A DNA stretch of 45,751 bases, taken from contig NZ_CALINL010000174.1 of the NCBI RefSeq assembly GCF_938045225.1, positions 1 to 45,751 on the forward strand, written 5' to 3'. Made by a program: the position numbers and the translations under genes. Origin of the DNA: an uncultured Campylobacter sp. (GTDB lineage Bacteria > Campylobacterota > Campylobacteria > Campylobacterales > Campylobacteraceae). Below, piece after piece: positions 25,279 through 33,526 of the stretch. The notes under the pieces were generated by a model. The model saw only the letters and a program-made list of their open reading frames with translations. It was not told where the DNA came from and made no database searches. Within the stretch, counting starts at the first letter, position 1. The number at the start of each line of letters is the position of its first letter.

Positions 25279-25789
25279 CGTTCATCTCCTTTAGTTCTCT
25301 TATCATGGCGCGCTCTCTGGCCGTCACGTAGCCGTTGTAGTCGCTCTCGTCGCTCTCGTTTATGTGCGTGATTTTGGCGGTTTTCTCATCTAGCGCTTCA
25401 AAAAATATCGCCACGTCTCGCTTCGGAAAAATGGGCATAAAAATGCGTCCGTAGTACCTGGCGCCATTTTTAAATTTAGCCTCTTTTATCCTAAAATTTT
25501 CAAAATTTATCCCGTCTAGCACGCTAGATTGCGCAAGCTCGAGTTTTACGAATTTTTCATTTTTTATGTAGGCGTTTAGCTCGTCAAATTTACGGTGAAG
25601 CTCGACAAGCAGCGTTAGTATCACCTGATCGCTTTCTTTCGTGTCGCCCTTTGCTTTGGCGCGCTTTATCCACGCTCCTAACGGATCGTCCTCGTTGCCG
25701 CTTAGCTTGTCAAATTCGCGCAAAAACTCGCTCTCGCGGTCGCCGACTTCCTCAAAAACTATGTCTAAATTTGCCGGAACCAGTCTCAT
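25271..25789 (-). CDS. conserved cytoplasmic protein of unknown function
   Basis: The 172-residue protein has no signal peptide or membrane span. It is acidic with a helical N-terminal half (SEFLREFDKLSGNEDDPLGAW, LVELHRKFDELNAYI) and a strand-rich C-terminal half with a NFENFRIKEAKFKNGARYYGRIFMPI-type pattern (about 95-120). The latter is reminiscent of PilZ-like barrels but lacks an RxxxR...DxSxxG signature, so I make no assignment. Overlaps of 4 bases with mqnP and 8 bases with the coiled-coil gene show co-translation. Confidence 0.7.
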   Translation of the reverse strand: MRLVPANLDIVFEEVGDRESEFLREFDKLSGNEDDPLGAWIKRAKAKGDTKESDQVILTLLVELHRKFDELNAYIKNEKFVKLELAQSSVLDGINFENFRIKEAKFKNGARYYGRIFMPIFPKRDVAIFFEALDEKTAKITHINESDESDYNGYVTARERAMIRELKEMNDE

Positions 25790-26652
25790 AAGCTAACCCA
25801 AACAAAAATGAAAAAAAGTATGCCAAGATAGCCGTTTAGCGTGAAAAACGCACGGTCGATCTTGCTAAAATCTCGCCTAACGATGCGGTGTTCGGCCACT
25901 AAGATACCCCCGCAGAGCAAAATGCCCACATATGCCGCCGTGCCGAGCCCTCCCGCCCACGCAAAAAGTAGCCAAAAGATCACGGCCGTGGCGTGAAAGA
26001 TCGCCGAGATAAACATCGTAGCCTTTTCGCCGTAAACGCTAGGGATGCTAAAAAGCCCGTGCTCGCGGTCAAATTCGATATCTTGGAGCGAATAAAGCAG
26101 GTCAAATCCCGCCACCCAAAACATCACGCCAAGGCAGAGCAACACGCTAAAAAGCGGTATCTCGCCGGTGACCGCGACGGCTCCGGCGATGGGCGCAAGG
26201 CCTAGCGAGAGGCCAAGGACTAAGTGCGCTAGCTCGCTAAAACGTTTAAAAAGTGAATATCCGCCAAGCACGGCTAGGATCGGAAAGCTCAGCCAAAACG
26301 CAAGCTCGTTTACGAGATAGGCGACTAGCACGAAGATGACGGCGTTTGCTACGATAAAAATTTGCAAATTCGTCCTGCCGATACGCCCGTCCACGCTCGG
26401 TCGATTTGCCGTGCGCGGGTTTAGTTTGTCGATGTCCTCGTCCTTGTAGCGGTTAAAAGCCATCGCGAAATTTCGCGCCGAAACCGCGCAAAGAATGCCC
26501 AAAATAAGCAACTTCCAGCCAAACCAAGACGTGCCGTTTACCTGCGCGCTCGCCGTTATCATCGCGGTGAATATAAAAGGCAGCGCGAAAATCGAGTGCT
26601 TAAAGACGATCAGTTCGTTAATATCTTTTAAAATATTTATAAATTTTTGCAT
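25786..26652 (-). CDS. mqnP: UbiA-family prenyltransferase, probably MqnP of the futalosine pathway
   Basis: The 288-residue integral membrane enzyme has about eight spans and the two Asp-rich motifs of the UbiA superfamily: NRYKDEDID at 67-75 and LYSLQDIEFDREHG near 185-198. It attaches a polyprenyl chain to an aromatic head group. Campylobacter makes menaquinone by the futalosine route and lacks ubiquinone, so the head group is likely 1,4-dihydroxy-6-naphthoate (MqnP) rather than 4-hydroxybenzoate. AGGAAG precedes ATG. It is divergent from miaA. Confidence 0.88.
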   Translation of the reverse strand: MQKFINILKDINELIVFKHSIFALPFIFTAMITASAQVNGTSWFGWKLLILGILCAVSARNFAMAFNRYKDEDIDKLNPRTANRPSVDGRIGRTNLQIFIVANAVIFVLVAYLVNELAFWLSFPILAVLGGYSLFKRFSELAHLVLGLSLGLAPIAGAVAVTGEIPLFSVLLCLGVMFWVAGFDLLYSLQDIEFDREHGLFSIPSVYGEKATMFISAIFHATAVIFWLLFAWAGGLGTAAYVGILLCGGILVAEHRIVRRDFSKIDRAFFTLNGYLGILFFIFVWVSL

Positions 26653-26742
26653 AATCTTCCTGAAATTTTTGCTTTATTTTATCTTATAAAAGCGTAAATT
26701 GTGATAAAATTTGAGCAGATTCACGAATTTTAAGGCATTTTT

Positions 26743-27633
26743 ATGAAAGAACTCGCCATCATCGGCACCACCGCTAGTGGAAAAACGGCGCTCGCGCTAA
26801 AGCTTGCAAGCGAATTTAACGGAGTGATTCTGAGTCTTGATTCGCTTTGCGTTTATAAATTTATCGATATCGCAAGCGCTAAACCCAGTGCGGACGAGCT
26901 AGCCTTGGTGCCGCATTTTGGGGTAAATTTGCTGATGCCTGACGAGCATTTTGACGTCGGGATGTTTTTTGATGTTTATAAAACGGCTCGCGAATTTGCG
27001 CAAAAAAACGGAAAAAATTTATTTATAACCGGTGGCAGCGGATTTTATCTAAAGGCGCTGCTGTCGGGTCTCACGCCTAAATTTGAGCGCGTAGAAAGCG
27101 GCCTAAGCAACGCTCAAATTTATGAGCTCGTTTCAAGCCTCGATCCCGAATTTGCCGCCAAATTTAGCGCAAACGATACCTACCGCTTGCAAAAGTGGTT
27201 TGATATCTACTCGTTTTTGCGCTCTAGCGGGCGAGACGAGGCCGTGAGCGCGTATCTGCGCGAAAACACTCTAGCTCCCGTCGCGTCAAATTTGGCGATT
27301 TTCGAGCTTAGCTGGGATCGTGACGAGCTAAGAGCGCGCATCAAAGAGCGCACGCGAGCAATGTTTGAGCAGGGTTTGCTGGACGAGGCGCGGGAGCTAT
27401 TTGCTCGGTATCCGCAGCGACCAAAGCCGCTAAACTCGGTCGGTCTAAAAGAGTGCGGCGAGTTTTTGCGAGGCGAGATCAAAACCCAGACCGAGCTGGA
27501 GGAGCTCATCTGCACGCATACGGCGCAGCTAGCCAAGCGTCAGCGGACGTTTAATAGATCGCAGTTTGAGAGTAAATTTAGCGGTTCGGTTAAAGGGTGT
27601 GAAGGAAAAATAATAGAATTTTTAAAGGGATAA
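26743..27633 (+). CDS. miaA: tRNA dimethylallyltransferase MiaA
   Basis: The 296-residue enzyme adds a dimethylallyl group to A37 of tRNAs reading UNN codons. The P-loop GTTASGKT is at 8-15, LSLDSLCVYKFIDIASAKPS supplies the catalytic Asp and substrate loop, and FITGGSGFYLKALLSGL is the family signature. QRTFNRSQF near the end is the typical RTF/FxR region. A possible -10 (TGATAAAAT, about 26702-26710) lies 33 bases before ATG. Confidence 0.96.
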   Translation: MKELAIIGTTASGKTALALKLASEFNGVILSLDSLCVYKFIDIASAKPSADELALVPHFGVNLLMPDEHFDVGMFFDVYKTAREFAQKNGKNLFITGGSGFYLKALLSGLTPKFERVESGLSNAQIYELVSSLDPEFAAKFSANDTYRLQKWFDIYSFLRSSGRDEAVSAYLRENTLAPVASNLAIFELSWDRDELRARIKERTRAMFEQGLLDEARELFARYPQRPKPLNSVGLKECGEFLRGEIKTQTELEELICTHTAQLAKRQRTFNRSQFESKFSGSVKGCEGKIIEFLKG

Positions 27634-28045
27634 ATTTGCAAATTTGGTGGCTCGTCTTTTGAGTGCTTTTTGCGGAGCTTGCTAAAATTTAGCCCAGCGG
27701 ACTACCTGTCCAGCCTGCGCTAAATTTTATCTACGCAACCCCAAAAATCATCTCAAAATACTTTGCCTTGACTTTTTACGCTTAAATTTGCAAATTTAAC
27801 TCTAAATTTTACGCACCGAGACCTGCATCTTGACGGCGCTAAATTTTGGTCTAGTCAAATTTAGCACGCTGCTAGCTTTAATAAAATTTGCAGTTAAATT
27901 TAGTAAAATCGGCAAAAATATTCAAGACAAAATAGGCGTAGTTTAAATAAATTTTTCTTGCCCGCAAAGGAGCGGACCGGTCGTCCGTGACTGCGGCGGG
28001 TATAGAAAAATTTATTCTAAAATCCGTCGTTTATGGGGAATTATA
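27634..28045. other. intergenic region between miaA and queH with a structured element
   Basis: These 412 bases contain no credible gene. The first 300 are AAATTT-rich without clear structure. The last 100 contain a nested inverted repeat at 27946-28016, described separately, then GGGGAA as the queH ribosome binding site. Codon-like periodicity is absent on both strands. Confidence 0.5.
27946..28016 (+). other. nested hairpin element upstream of queH
   Basis: The outer arms AATAAATTTTTCT (27946-27958) and AGAAAAATTTATT (28004-28016) are a perfect 13-bp inverted repeat. Inside, CCCGC (27961-27965) pairs with GCGGG (27996-28000), and CGGAC (27973-27977) pairs with GTCCG (27983-27987) around a CGGTC loop. 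The GC-rich core stands out from the AT-rich surroundings. It ends 30 bases before the queH ATG. It could be a cis-acting leader structure or a small mobile repeat; no known riboswitch consensus is visible. Confidence 0.5.
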
Positions 28046-29122
28046 ATGTTAGTTCATATCTGCTGCTCGGTCGACAGCCACTACTTTCTGCAACGCCTGC
28101 GCGCCGACCGCCCGCACGAACGTCTCATCGGCTATTTTTACGACCCCAATATCCACCCGTACAGCGAGTTTTTGATGAGGTTTCGCGACGTAAAAAGGAG
28201 CTGCGAAAAGCTAGGCGTCGAGCTCATCTGCGGCGAATACGAATACGAGGCGTGGCTAGAGGGCGCAAAGGGCCTTGAAAACGAGCCTGAAAAGGGCAAG
28301 CGCTGCGCGTATTGCTTTGATTTTCGCGTGGGAAATTCGGCCCAAAAAGCGCGCGAACTAGGCGAAAAATCCATCACCACGACGCTGCTGATGAGCCCTA
28401 AAAAGGACTTCTCGCAGCTAAAAAGCGCGCTGGATAAAGCAGCCGGCAAATACGGCCTTGAAACATTTGCCGTGGACTACCGCGCTGGCGGTGGTACTAA
28501 CGTGCAGTTTGAGCTTGCTAAAAAAGATAAACTCTATCATCAAAACTACTGCGGTTGCATTTTCGGGCTTAGCAAGCAGCGCGAGGCGCAAAAACTGCCG
28601 CTTAGCGAGCTTATGAGCGAGGTTAGCGGGCGCGTGATGCCGGGCGGAATCGAGGAGCGGCTGGAGCTTTATGAAAAGGTTCGAGAGTGCGAGGCTGCGG
28701 GCGCGCCGTTTCATCTATCGCGCAAGTATTTTTTAAACTACCGCTTGCTGCGCGCCTACGTCAAATTTGGCGGTGCCGCCCTGCCGTCGTATTTTTTGCT
28801 CTACTCGCATTTTAAGCGCGAAAACGTCAAATTTAGCGTGAGCGAGGCGGCTCAAATTTGCGACGAGTTGCGAGACGGCGTGACGCTATTAAATTTAGCT
28901 AAATTTAACGAGCTCTCGGGTGAAAAATTCGCTAGCGTAAACGAGCTTTGCCGCGCTCCTATCGCCGTATCTCGCGAGCTGGAAATCCGCCGCGAGCTGT
29001 GCGGAGAATTTAGCCAAAACCCCATAATCGTGCTGGACGAAATTCGCGCCGGCAGATACGAGATCTACGCTAAAGACGAGCTTTATAACGATAGTCGCGA
29101 GGTTTTGGTGGAGCAAATTTGA
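28046..29122 (+). CDS. queH: epoxyqueuosine reductase QueH with C-terminal extension
   Basis: The N-terminal ~180 residues match QueH (DUF208), which reduces epoxyqueuosine to queuosine in tRNA: vicinal Cys6-Cys7 in HICCSVD, then Cys87 and Cys90 in KRCAYCFDFR, and Cys169 and Cys171 in QNYCGCIFGL. These supply the iron-sulfur and metal ligands. The remaining ~175 residues are an extension not present in short QueH proteins, containing helical segments and no recognised motif. QueH replaces the cobalamin-dependent QueG. GGGGAA precedes ATG. The pathway partners queD and queE are 5 kb away on the other strand. Confidence 0.9.
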   Translation: MLVHICCSVDSHYFLQRLRADRPHERLIGYFYDPNIHPYSEFLMRFRDVKRSCEKLGVELICGEYEYEAWLEGAKGLENEPEKGKRCAYCFDFRVGNSAQKARELGEKSITTTLLMSPKKDFSQLKSALDKAAGKYGLETFAVDYRAGGGTNVQFELAKKDKLYHQNYCGCIFGLSKQREAQKLPLSELMSEVSGRVMPGGIEERLELYEKVRECEAAGAPFHLSRKYFLNYRLLRAYVKFGGAALPSYFLLYSHFKRENVKFSVSEAAQICDELRDGVTLLNLAKFNELSGEKFASVNELCRAPIAVSRELEIRRELCGEFSQNPIIVLDEIRAGRYEIYAKDELYNDSREVLVEQI

Positions 29123-29259
29123 GCCAAATTTAGCGTGCTCGAGATAAAAAACGGGCGTGGAAATTTAGAGGCTAAATTTTGCCCCCGGCCAAATCAATAA
29201 TCTTTTTCTTAGCAAAATTTGGCTAAAATCGGCTCTAAATTTTACTCACAAGGTTTAAA

Positions 29260-29706
29260 GTGATCGACATCGTTGAAATCCAAAAAATACTCCCACACAG
29301 ATATCCATTTCTGCTAATCGACCGAGTAACCGAGCTCGAGCCCGCCAAACACATCGTCGCGTATAAAAACGTAACTATCGGCGAGCCCGTGTTTCAGGGG
29401 CATTTCCCGGGCCACCCGATATATCCCGGCGTCATGATCATCGAGGGTATGGCGCAAGCAGGCGGCGTACTCGCATTTAAGAGCATGAGCGACGAACATC
29501 AAGCGGGTATCGAAAATAAAGTCGTTTATTTTATGAGCATCGACGGAGCTAAATTTCGCCATCCTATACGCCCCGGCGACAGGCTCGAATACCGCCTCGA
29601 GGTGCTAAAGCACAAGGGTAATATCTGGGTGCTAAAAGGCGAAGCCTACGTGGACGGCGCACTAGCGTGCGAGGCTGAGCTAAAAGCTATGATCGTCGAT
29701 AAGTAG
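29260..29706 (+). CDS. fabZ: 3-hydroxyacyl-ACP dehydratase FabZ
   Basis: The 148-residue hot-dog-fold enzyme dehydrates 3-hydroxyacyl-ACP in fatty acid and lipid A acyl-chain synthesis. HRYPFLLIDRV (13-23) and GHFPGHPIYPGVMIIEGMAQAGG carry the catalytic His48 and Glu62. Start codon GTG, with AAGG six bases upstream. It is the first gene of a tight operon continuing with lpxA. Confidence 0.97.
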   Translation: MIDIVEIQKILPHRYPFLLIDRVTELEPAKHIVAYKNVTIGEPVFQGHFPGHPIYPGVMIIEGMAQAGGVLAFKSMSDEHQAGIENKVVYFMSIDGAKFRHPIRPGDRLEYRLEVLKHKGNIWVLKGEAYVDGALACEAELKAMIVDK

Positions 29707-29714
29707 GCGCGAAA

Positions 29715-30503
29715 ATGAGAAATATCCATCCGCAAGCCGTCGTCGAGGACGGCGCGAAGATCGGCGAGGACGTAACGATCGAGGCCTACGCCTACGTCAG
29801 CAAAGACGCCGTGCTAGGCGACGGCGTACTCGTAAAACAAGGCGCTAGGATCGTGGGCGACACGCATATTGGCGAGAGCGGTAAAATTTACAGCTACGCC
29901 ATCGTGGGCGATATCCCGCAGGACGTGAGCTACCGCGCCGAGGAAAATACGGGCGTTCGTATCGGCAAAAACGCGACGATCCGCGAGTTTTGCACGATAA
30001 ACTCGGGTACGCACAAAGGCGACGGGATCACGCGTATCGGCGATAACGCATTTATCATGGCCTACTGCCACGTCGCGCACGACTGCGTCATAGGAAATAA
30101 CGTCATCCTGGCAAACAACGCGACACTAGCCGGTCACGTGGAGCTAGGAGACTACAGCGTCGTGGGCGGTATGACGCCGATACATCAGTTCGTGAGAGTC
30201 GGCGAGAGCTGCATGATCGCGGGTGCTAGCGCGCTATCTCAGGACGTCGTGCCGTTTTGCCTAGCAGAAGGCAACCGAGCCTATATCAGAAGCTTAAATT
30301 TGGTCGGTATCAGGCGCAGGTTCGATAAAGACACGGTCGAAGAGATAAACAGAGCGTATAAATTTTTATTTAGAAAAAGCGGGGATCTAAAGGCCGCAGC
30401 TAGCGAGCTTTTAGCTGGCGCAGTGAACGAACAGGTGCGAAAAATGTGTGAATTTATCCTAAGCACCAAGCGCGGTATCCCATTAGCAAAAGGAAGAGAA
30501 TAA
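29715..30503 (+). CDS. lpxA: UDP-N-acetylglucosamine acyltransferase LpxA
   Basis: The 262-residue enzyme performs the first step of lipid A synthesis. It is a left-handed beta-helix of hexapeptide repeats (GAKIGEDVTIEAYAYVSKDAVLG, RIGKNATI, VIGNNVILANNATL) with the catalytic His122 in HVAHDC and a helical C-terminal domain (about 190-262). It begins 8 bases after fabZ, and its stop overlaps the clpX start by one base (TAATG). Confidence 0.97.
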   Translation: MRNIHPQAVVEDGAKIGEDVTIEAYAYVSKDAVLGDGVLVKQGARIVGDTHIGESGKIYSYAIVGDIPQDVSYRAEENTGVRIGKNATIREFCTINSGTHKGDGITRIGDNAFIMAYCHVAHDCVIGNNVILANNATLAGHVELGDYSVVGGMTPIHQFVRVGESCMIAGASALSQDVVPFCLAEGNRAYIRSLNLVGIRRRFDKDTVEEINRAYKFLFRKSGDLKAAASELLAGAVNEQVRKMCEFILSTKRGIPLAKGRE

Positions 30504-31735
30504 TGGCGAGAAAATGTAATTTTTGCAGCGAGGTAGAGTCTGCCGATAGGAGGCTACTGGCCGATATAAACGGGACTGCGTTTATATGCGAGCACTGCAT
30601 CACTGCCGCTTACAAGGTGCTTTACGGCGAAGAAAACCGCGAGCAGGAAAAAGAAGAGCGAACTAGAGACTATCAAAATTTGACGCCAAAAGAGCTAAAG
30701 GCGGTGCTAGATAACTACGTCATCGGTCAAGATAAGGCCAAAAAGGTCTTTAGCGTCGGCGTTTATAACCACTACAAAAGAATTTTTAGAAAAGGCGAGA
30801 TCGAGGACGATACGGAGATATCAAAATCAAATATCTTGCTCGTCGGCCCTACCGGTAGCGGCAAGACGCTGATGGCACAGACGCTGGCTAAATTTCTAGA
30901 CGTGCCTATCGCCATCTGCGACGCTACGAGTCTAACGGAGGCCGGCTACGTCGGAGAAGACGTGGAAAATATCCTGACTCGTCTTTTACAGGCCGCAGAC
31001 GGCGACGTAAAGCGCGCCGAGCAGGGCATAGTTTTCGTCGATGAGATAGATAAGATCGCCAGGATGAGCGAAAACCGCTCGATCACGCGCGACGTGAGCG
31101 GCGAGGGTGTACAGCAGGCACTTTTAAAAATTATCGAGGGAAGCCTCGTAAATATCCCTCCAAAAGGCGGCAGAAAGCACCCTAATCAGGAATTTATCCA
31201 GATAGATACTTCAAACATCCTCTTTGTCTGCGGCGGCGCGTTTGACGGTCTGGCCGACATCATCGAGCGCAGGATCGGTAAAAACGTGCTGGGTTTTGGT
31301 CAAGATAAACGCTCTAAAGACGATAGGGAAAATTTGCTAGATGCGCTTGAGAGCGACGATTTGGTGCATTTTGGACTAATCCCGGAGCTAATCGGCAGAC
31401 TTCACGTGGTCGCTACGTTAAATAAAATCACCGAAGACGATATGGTGCGAATTTTAACCGAGCCTAAAAATGCGATACTAAAGCAATACCAAAAGCTTTT
31501 CGCGATAGATAGGGCAAATTTAAAATTTGACGACGAAGCTCTAAAAGAGGTCGCAAGACTAGCTATCGAGCGAAAAACGGGAGCTAGGGGACTGCGAAGC
31601 ATAATGGAAGAGGTAATGACCGATATAATGTATGAGCTACCGGAGCTTGCGGGCTACGACGTGGTGATAACAAAAGAGGTCGTAAGCGGCAAAGAAAAGC
31701 CGATTTTCGTAAAAAACAATAAAATAAGCGCATAA
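30503..31735 (+). CDS. clpX: ATP-dependent Clp protease ATPase subunit ClpX
   Basis: The 410-residue unfoldase feeds substrates to ClpP. The N-terminal zinc finger has Cys5, Cys8, Cys29 and Cys32. The AAA+ module shows Walker A GPTGSGKT (115-122), pore loop GYVGED (148-153), Walker B VDEID (179-183) and the ClpP-binding IGF-like loop region (NVLGFG, about 265). The C-terminal sensor 2 is in GARGLRSIMEE. Its position between lpxA and mreB is conserved in Campylobacter, as I recall. Confidence 0.98.
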   Translation: MARKCNFCSEVESADRRLLADINGTAFICEHCITAAYKVLYGEENREQEKEERTRDYQNLTPKELKAVLDNYVIGQDKAKKVFSVGVYNHYKRIFRKGEIEDDTEISKSNILLVGPTGSGKTLMAQTLAKFLDVPIAICDATSLTEAGYVGEDVENILTRLLQAADGDVKRAEQGIVFVDEIDKIARMSENRSITRDVSGEGVQQALLKIIEGSLVNIPPKGGRKHPNQEFIQIDTSNILFVCGGAFDGLADIIERRIGKNVLGFGQDKRSKDDRENLLDALESDDLVHFGLIPELIGRLHVVATLNKITEDDMVRILTEPKNAILKQYQKLFAIDRANLKFDDEALKEVARLAIERKTGARGLRSIMEEVMTDIMYELPELAGYDVVITKEVVSGKEKPIFVKNNKISA

Positions 31736-31743
31736 GGATACAG

Positions 31744-32781
31744 ATGATTTTAGACCAGTTAATAGGATTTTTTTCAAGCGATATGGGTATCGACCTAGGC
31801 ACGGCAAATACGCTAGTTTTGGTAAAAGATAAAGGCATCATCATAAACGAGCCCTCCGTCGTCGCGGTGCAACGCGAAAAATACGGCAAGCAAAAAATAT
31901 TAGCCGTCGGCCACGAAGCAAAAGAGATGGTGGGTAAAACTCCGGGCGACATCGAGGCGATCCGTCCGATGAGAGACGGCGTTATCGCGGATTTTGATAT
32001 GACGGAAAAGATGATCCGCTATTTCATCGAAAAGACTCACCGCAGAAAGAGCTTCCTACGCCCTCGTATCATTATCTCCGTGCCTTACGGCCTAACTCAA
32101 GTCGAGCGAAAAGCCGTGCGAGAGAGTGCGCTAAGCGCGGGAGCTAGAGAGGTGTTTTTGATCGAGGAGCCTATGGCCGCGGCTATCGGAGCAAATTTGC
32201 CGGTACGAGAACCGCAAGGAAACCTAGTCGTCGATATAGGCGGCGGTACGACCGAGATCGGCGTAGTGTCTCTAGGCGGTCTAGTTATCAGCAAGTCTAT
32301 CCGCACTGCGGGCGATAAAATCGATATGAGCATCGTAAACTACATAAAAGAAAAATATAACCTCCTAATCGGCGAGCGCGCGGGCGAGGATATCAAAATC
32401 TCCGTCGGCTCGGCGATTCAGCTTCCTGAGGAGCTTAGCATCGTAGTAAAAGGTCGCGACCAAATCAGCGGCCTACTAAGCCGCGTGGAGCTAACGAGCG
32501 AGGACGTACGCGAGGCTATGCGCGAACCGCTAAAAGAGATCGCAGACGCCCTAAAAACCGTGCTTGAGATGATGCCGCCCGATCTTGCCGGAGATATCGT
32601 GGAAAACGGCATCGTGCTAACCGGAGGCGGAGCGCTGATCCGCGGCCTTGATAAATATCTAAGCGATATCGTTAAACTTCCCGTTTTCGTCGCGGACGAT
32701 CCGTTGCTAGCCGTGGCTAGAGGTACCGGCAAGGCTCTTGAGGAGATTAAATTTTTACAACAACTCGTAAATGAAGAGTAA
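31744..32781 (+). CDS. mreB: rod-shape actin homologue MreB
   Basis: The 345-residue cytoskeletal ATPase organises lateral cell-wall synthesis. Actin-fold nucleotide motifs are DLGTANT (17-23), LVVDIGGGTTEIGVVSLGG (about 160-178) and GIVLTGGGALIRGL (about 295-308). The N-terminal MILDQLIGFFSSD could act as a membrane-binding helix. It overlaps mreC by 11 bases. AAGGATACAG precedes ATG. Confidence 0.98.
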   Translation: MILDQLIGFFSSDMGIDLGTANTLVLVKDKGIIINEPSVVAVQREKYGKQKILAVGHEAKEMVGKTPGDIEAIRPMRDGVIADFDMTEKMIRYFIEKTHRRKSFLRPRIIISVPYGLTQVERKAVRESALSAGAREVFLIEEPMAAAIGANLPVREPQGNLVVDIGGGTTEIGVVSLGGLVISKSIRTAGDKIDMSIVNYIKEKYNLLIGERAGEDIKISVGSAIQLPEELSIVVKGRDQISGLLSRVELTSEDVREAMREPLKEIADALKTVLEMMPPDLAGDIVENGIVLTGGGALIRGLDKYLSDIVKLPVFVADDPLLAVARGTGKALEEIKFLQQLVNEE

Positions 32782-33526
32782 AATTTTATTCGTCGCTCTT
32801 ATAGGCGCGCTGGTATTTTTTTCGCTTGATAGGGGCGCGCTCATCTCGGGATACGTCGTAAATTTAAACAGTCGCATAGTCGCCGCCTACGACGACGCTG
32901 TCAAATTTATAAAAGATACCGTAAACGAGCATTTTAGGCAGCGCGAGGAGATAAAGCAACTCCGAGTTCAAAATGCCGAGTTGGAAAAATCGGCGGCTTT
33001 GCTTTCAAGCTTCGCAAAGGAGCTAAATGAAATTTTGCTTGACAAAAACTCGACCGCCTACGAGCCTAGAGTACAGCTCGTGCGGGCGCTAAGCTACGTA
33101 AATATCAGCGACTACGACAAGGTGTGGCTAGATAAATTTGACGGCTACGACGAGTCTAAAATTTACGGGCTGATTTACCAAGGTAAGAGCGCGGGTATCG
33201 TCGTGAGCAAGGACGGAAATCCAATGGCCTTGCTACAAAACGATCCAAAAAGTATATTTGCCGTATCAATCGGCGAGGAAAAAATCCCGGGCATAGCGCA
33301 CGGGAGCAAAGACGGAATAACGGTGAAATTTATCCCCCAGTGGCTGAGTCCCAAAGAGGGCGACGAGGTCGTAACTAGCGGGCTTGACGGGATATTTTTC
33401 AGCGGGATTTCAGTGGGCAAGGTCACGGGCGTGATCCAAGAGAGCCTATATAAAAGCGCGGCCGTAAAGCCCTACGCAAGCATAACCATCCCCTCGTATC
33501 TATACGTCGTAACAAAGGAAAAATAA
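32771..33526 (+). CDS. mreC: rod-shape-determining protein MreC
   Basis: The 251-residue bitopic protein has one N-terminal membrane segment (about 5-20 KILFVALIGALVFFSL), a coiled coil (about 45-85) and the periplasmic beta-rich MreC domain (about 95-245) with the end of family pattern GDEVVTSGLDGIFFSGISVGKV. It bridges MreB and the peptidoglycan synthases. Its stop overlaps the carB start by one base (TAATG). Confidence 0.96.
   Translation: MKSKILFVALIGALVFFSLDRGALISGYVVNLNSRIVAAYDDAVKFIKDTVNEHFRQREEIKQLRVQNAELEKSAALLSSFAKELNEILLDKNSTAYEPRVQLVRALSYVNISDYDKVWLDKFDGYDESKIYGLIYQGKSAGIVVSKDGNPMALLQNDPKSIFAVSIGEEKIPGIAHGSKDGITVKFIPQWLSPKEGDEVVTSGLDGIFFSGISVGKVTGVIQESLYKSAAVKPYASITIPSYLYVVTKEK

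Noticed and set aside
26653..26742. Switch from leftward to rightward transcription as a replication origin
   Set aside because: There is no dnaA, DnaA-box cluster or skew evidence; divergent promoters of mqnP and miaA explain the switch.
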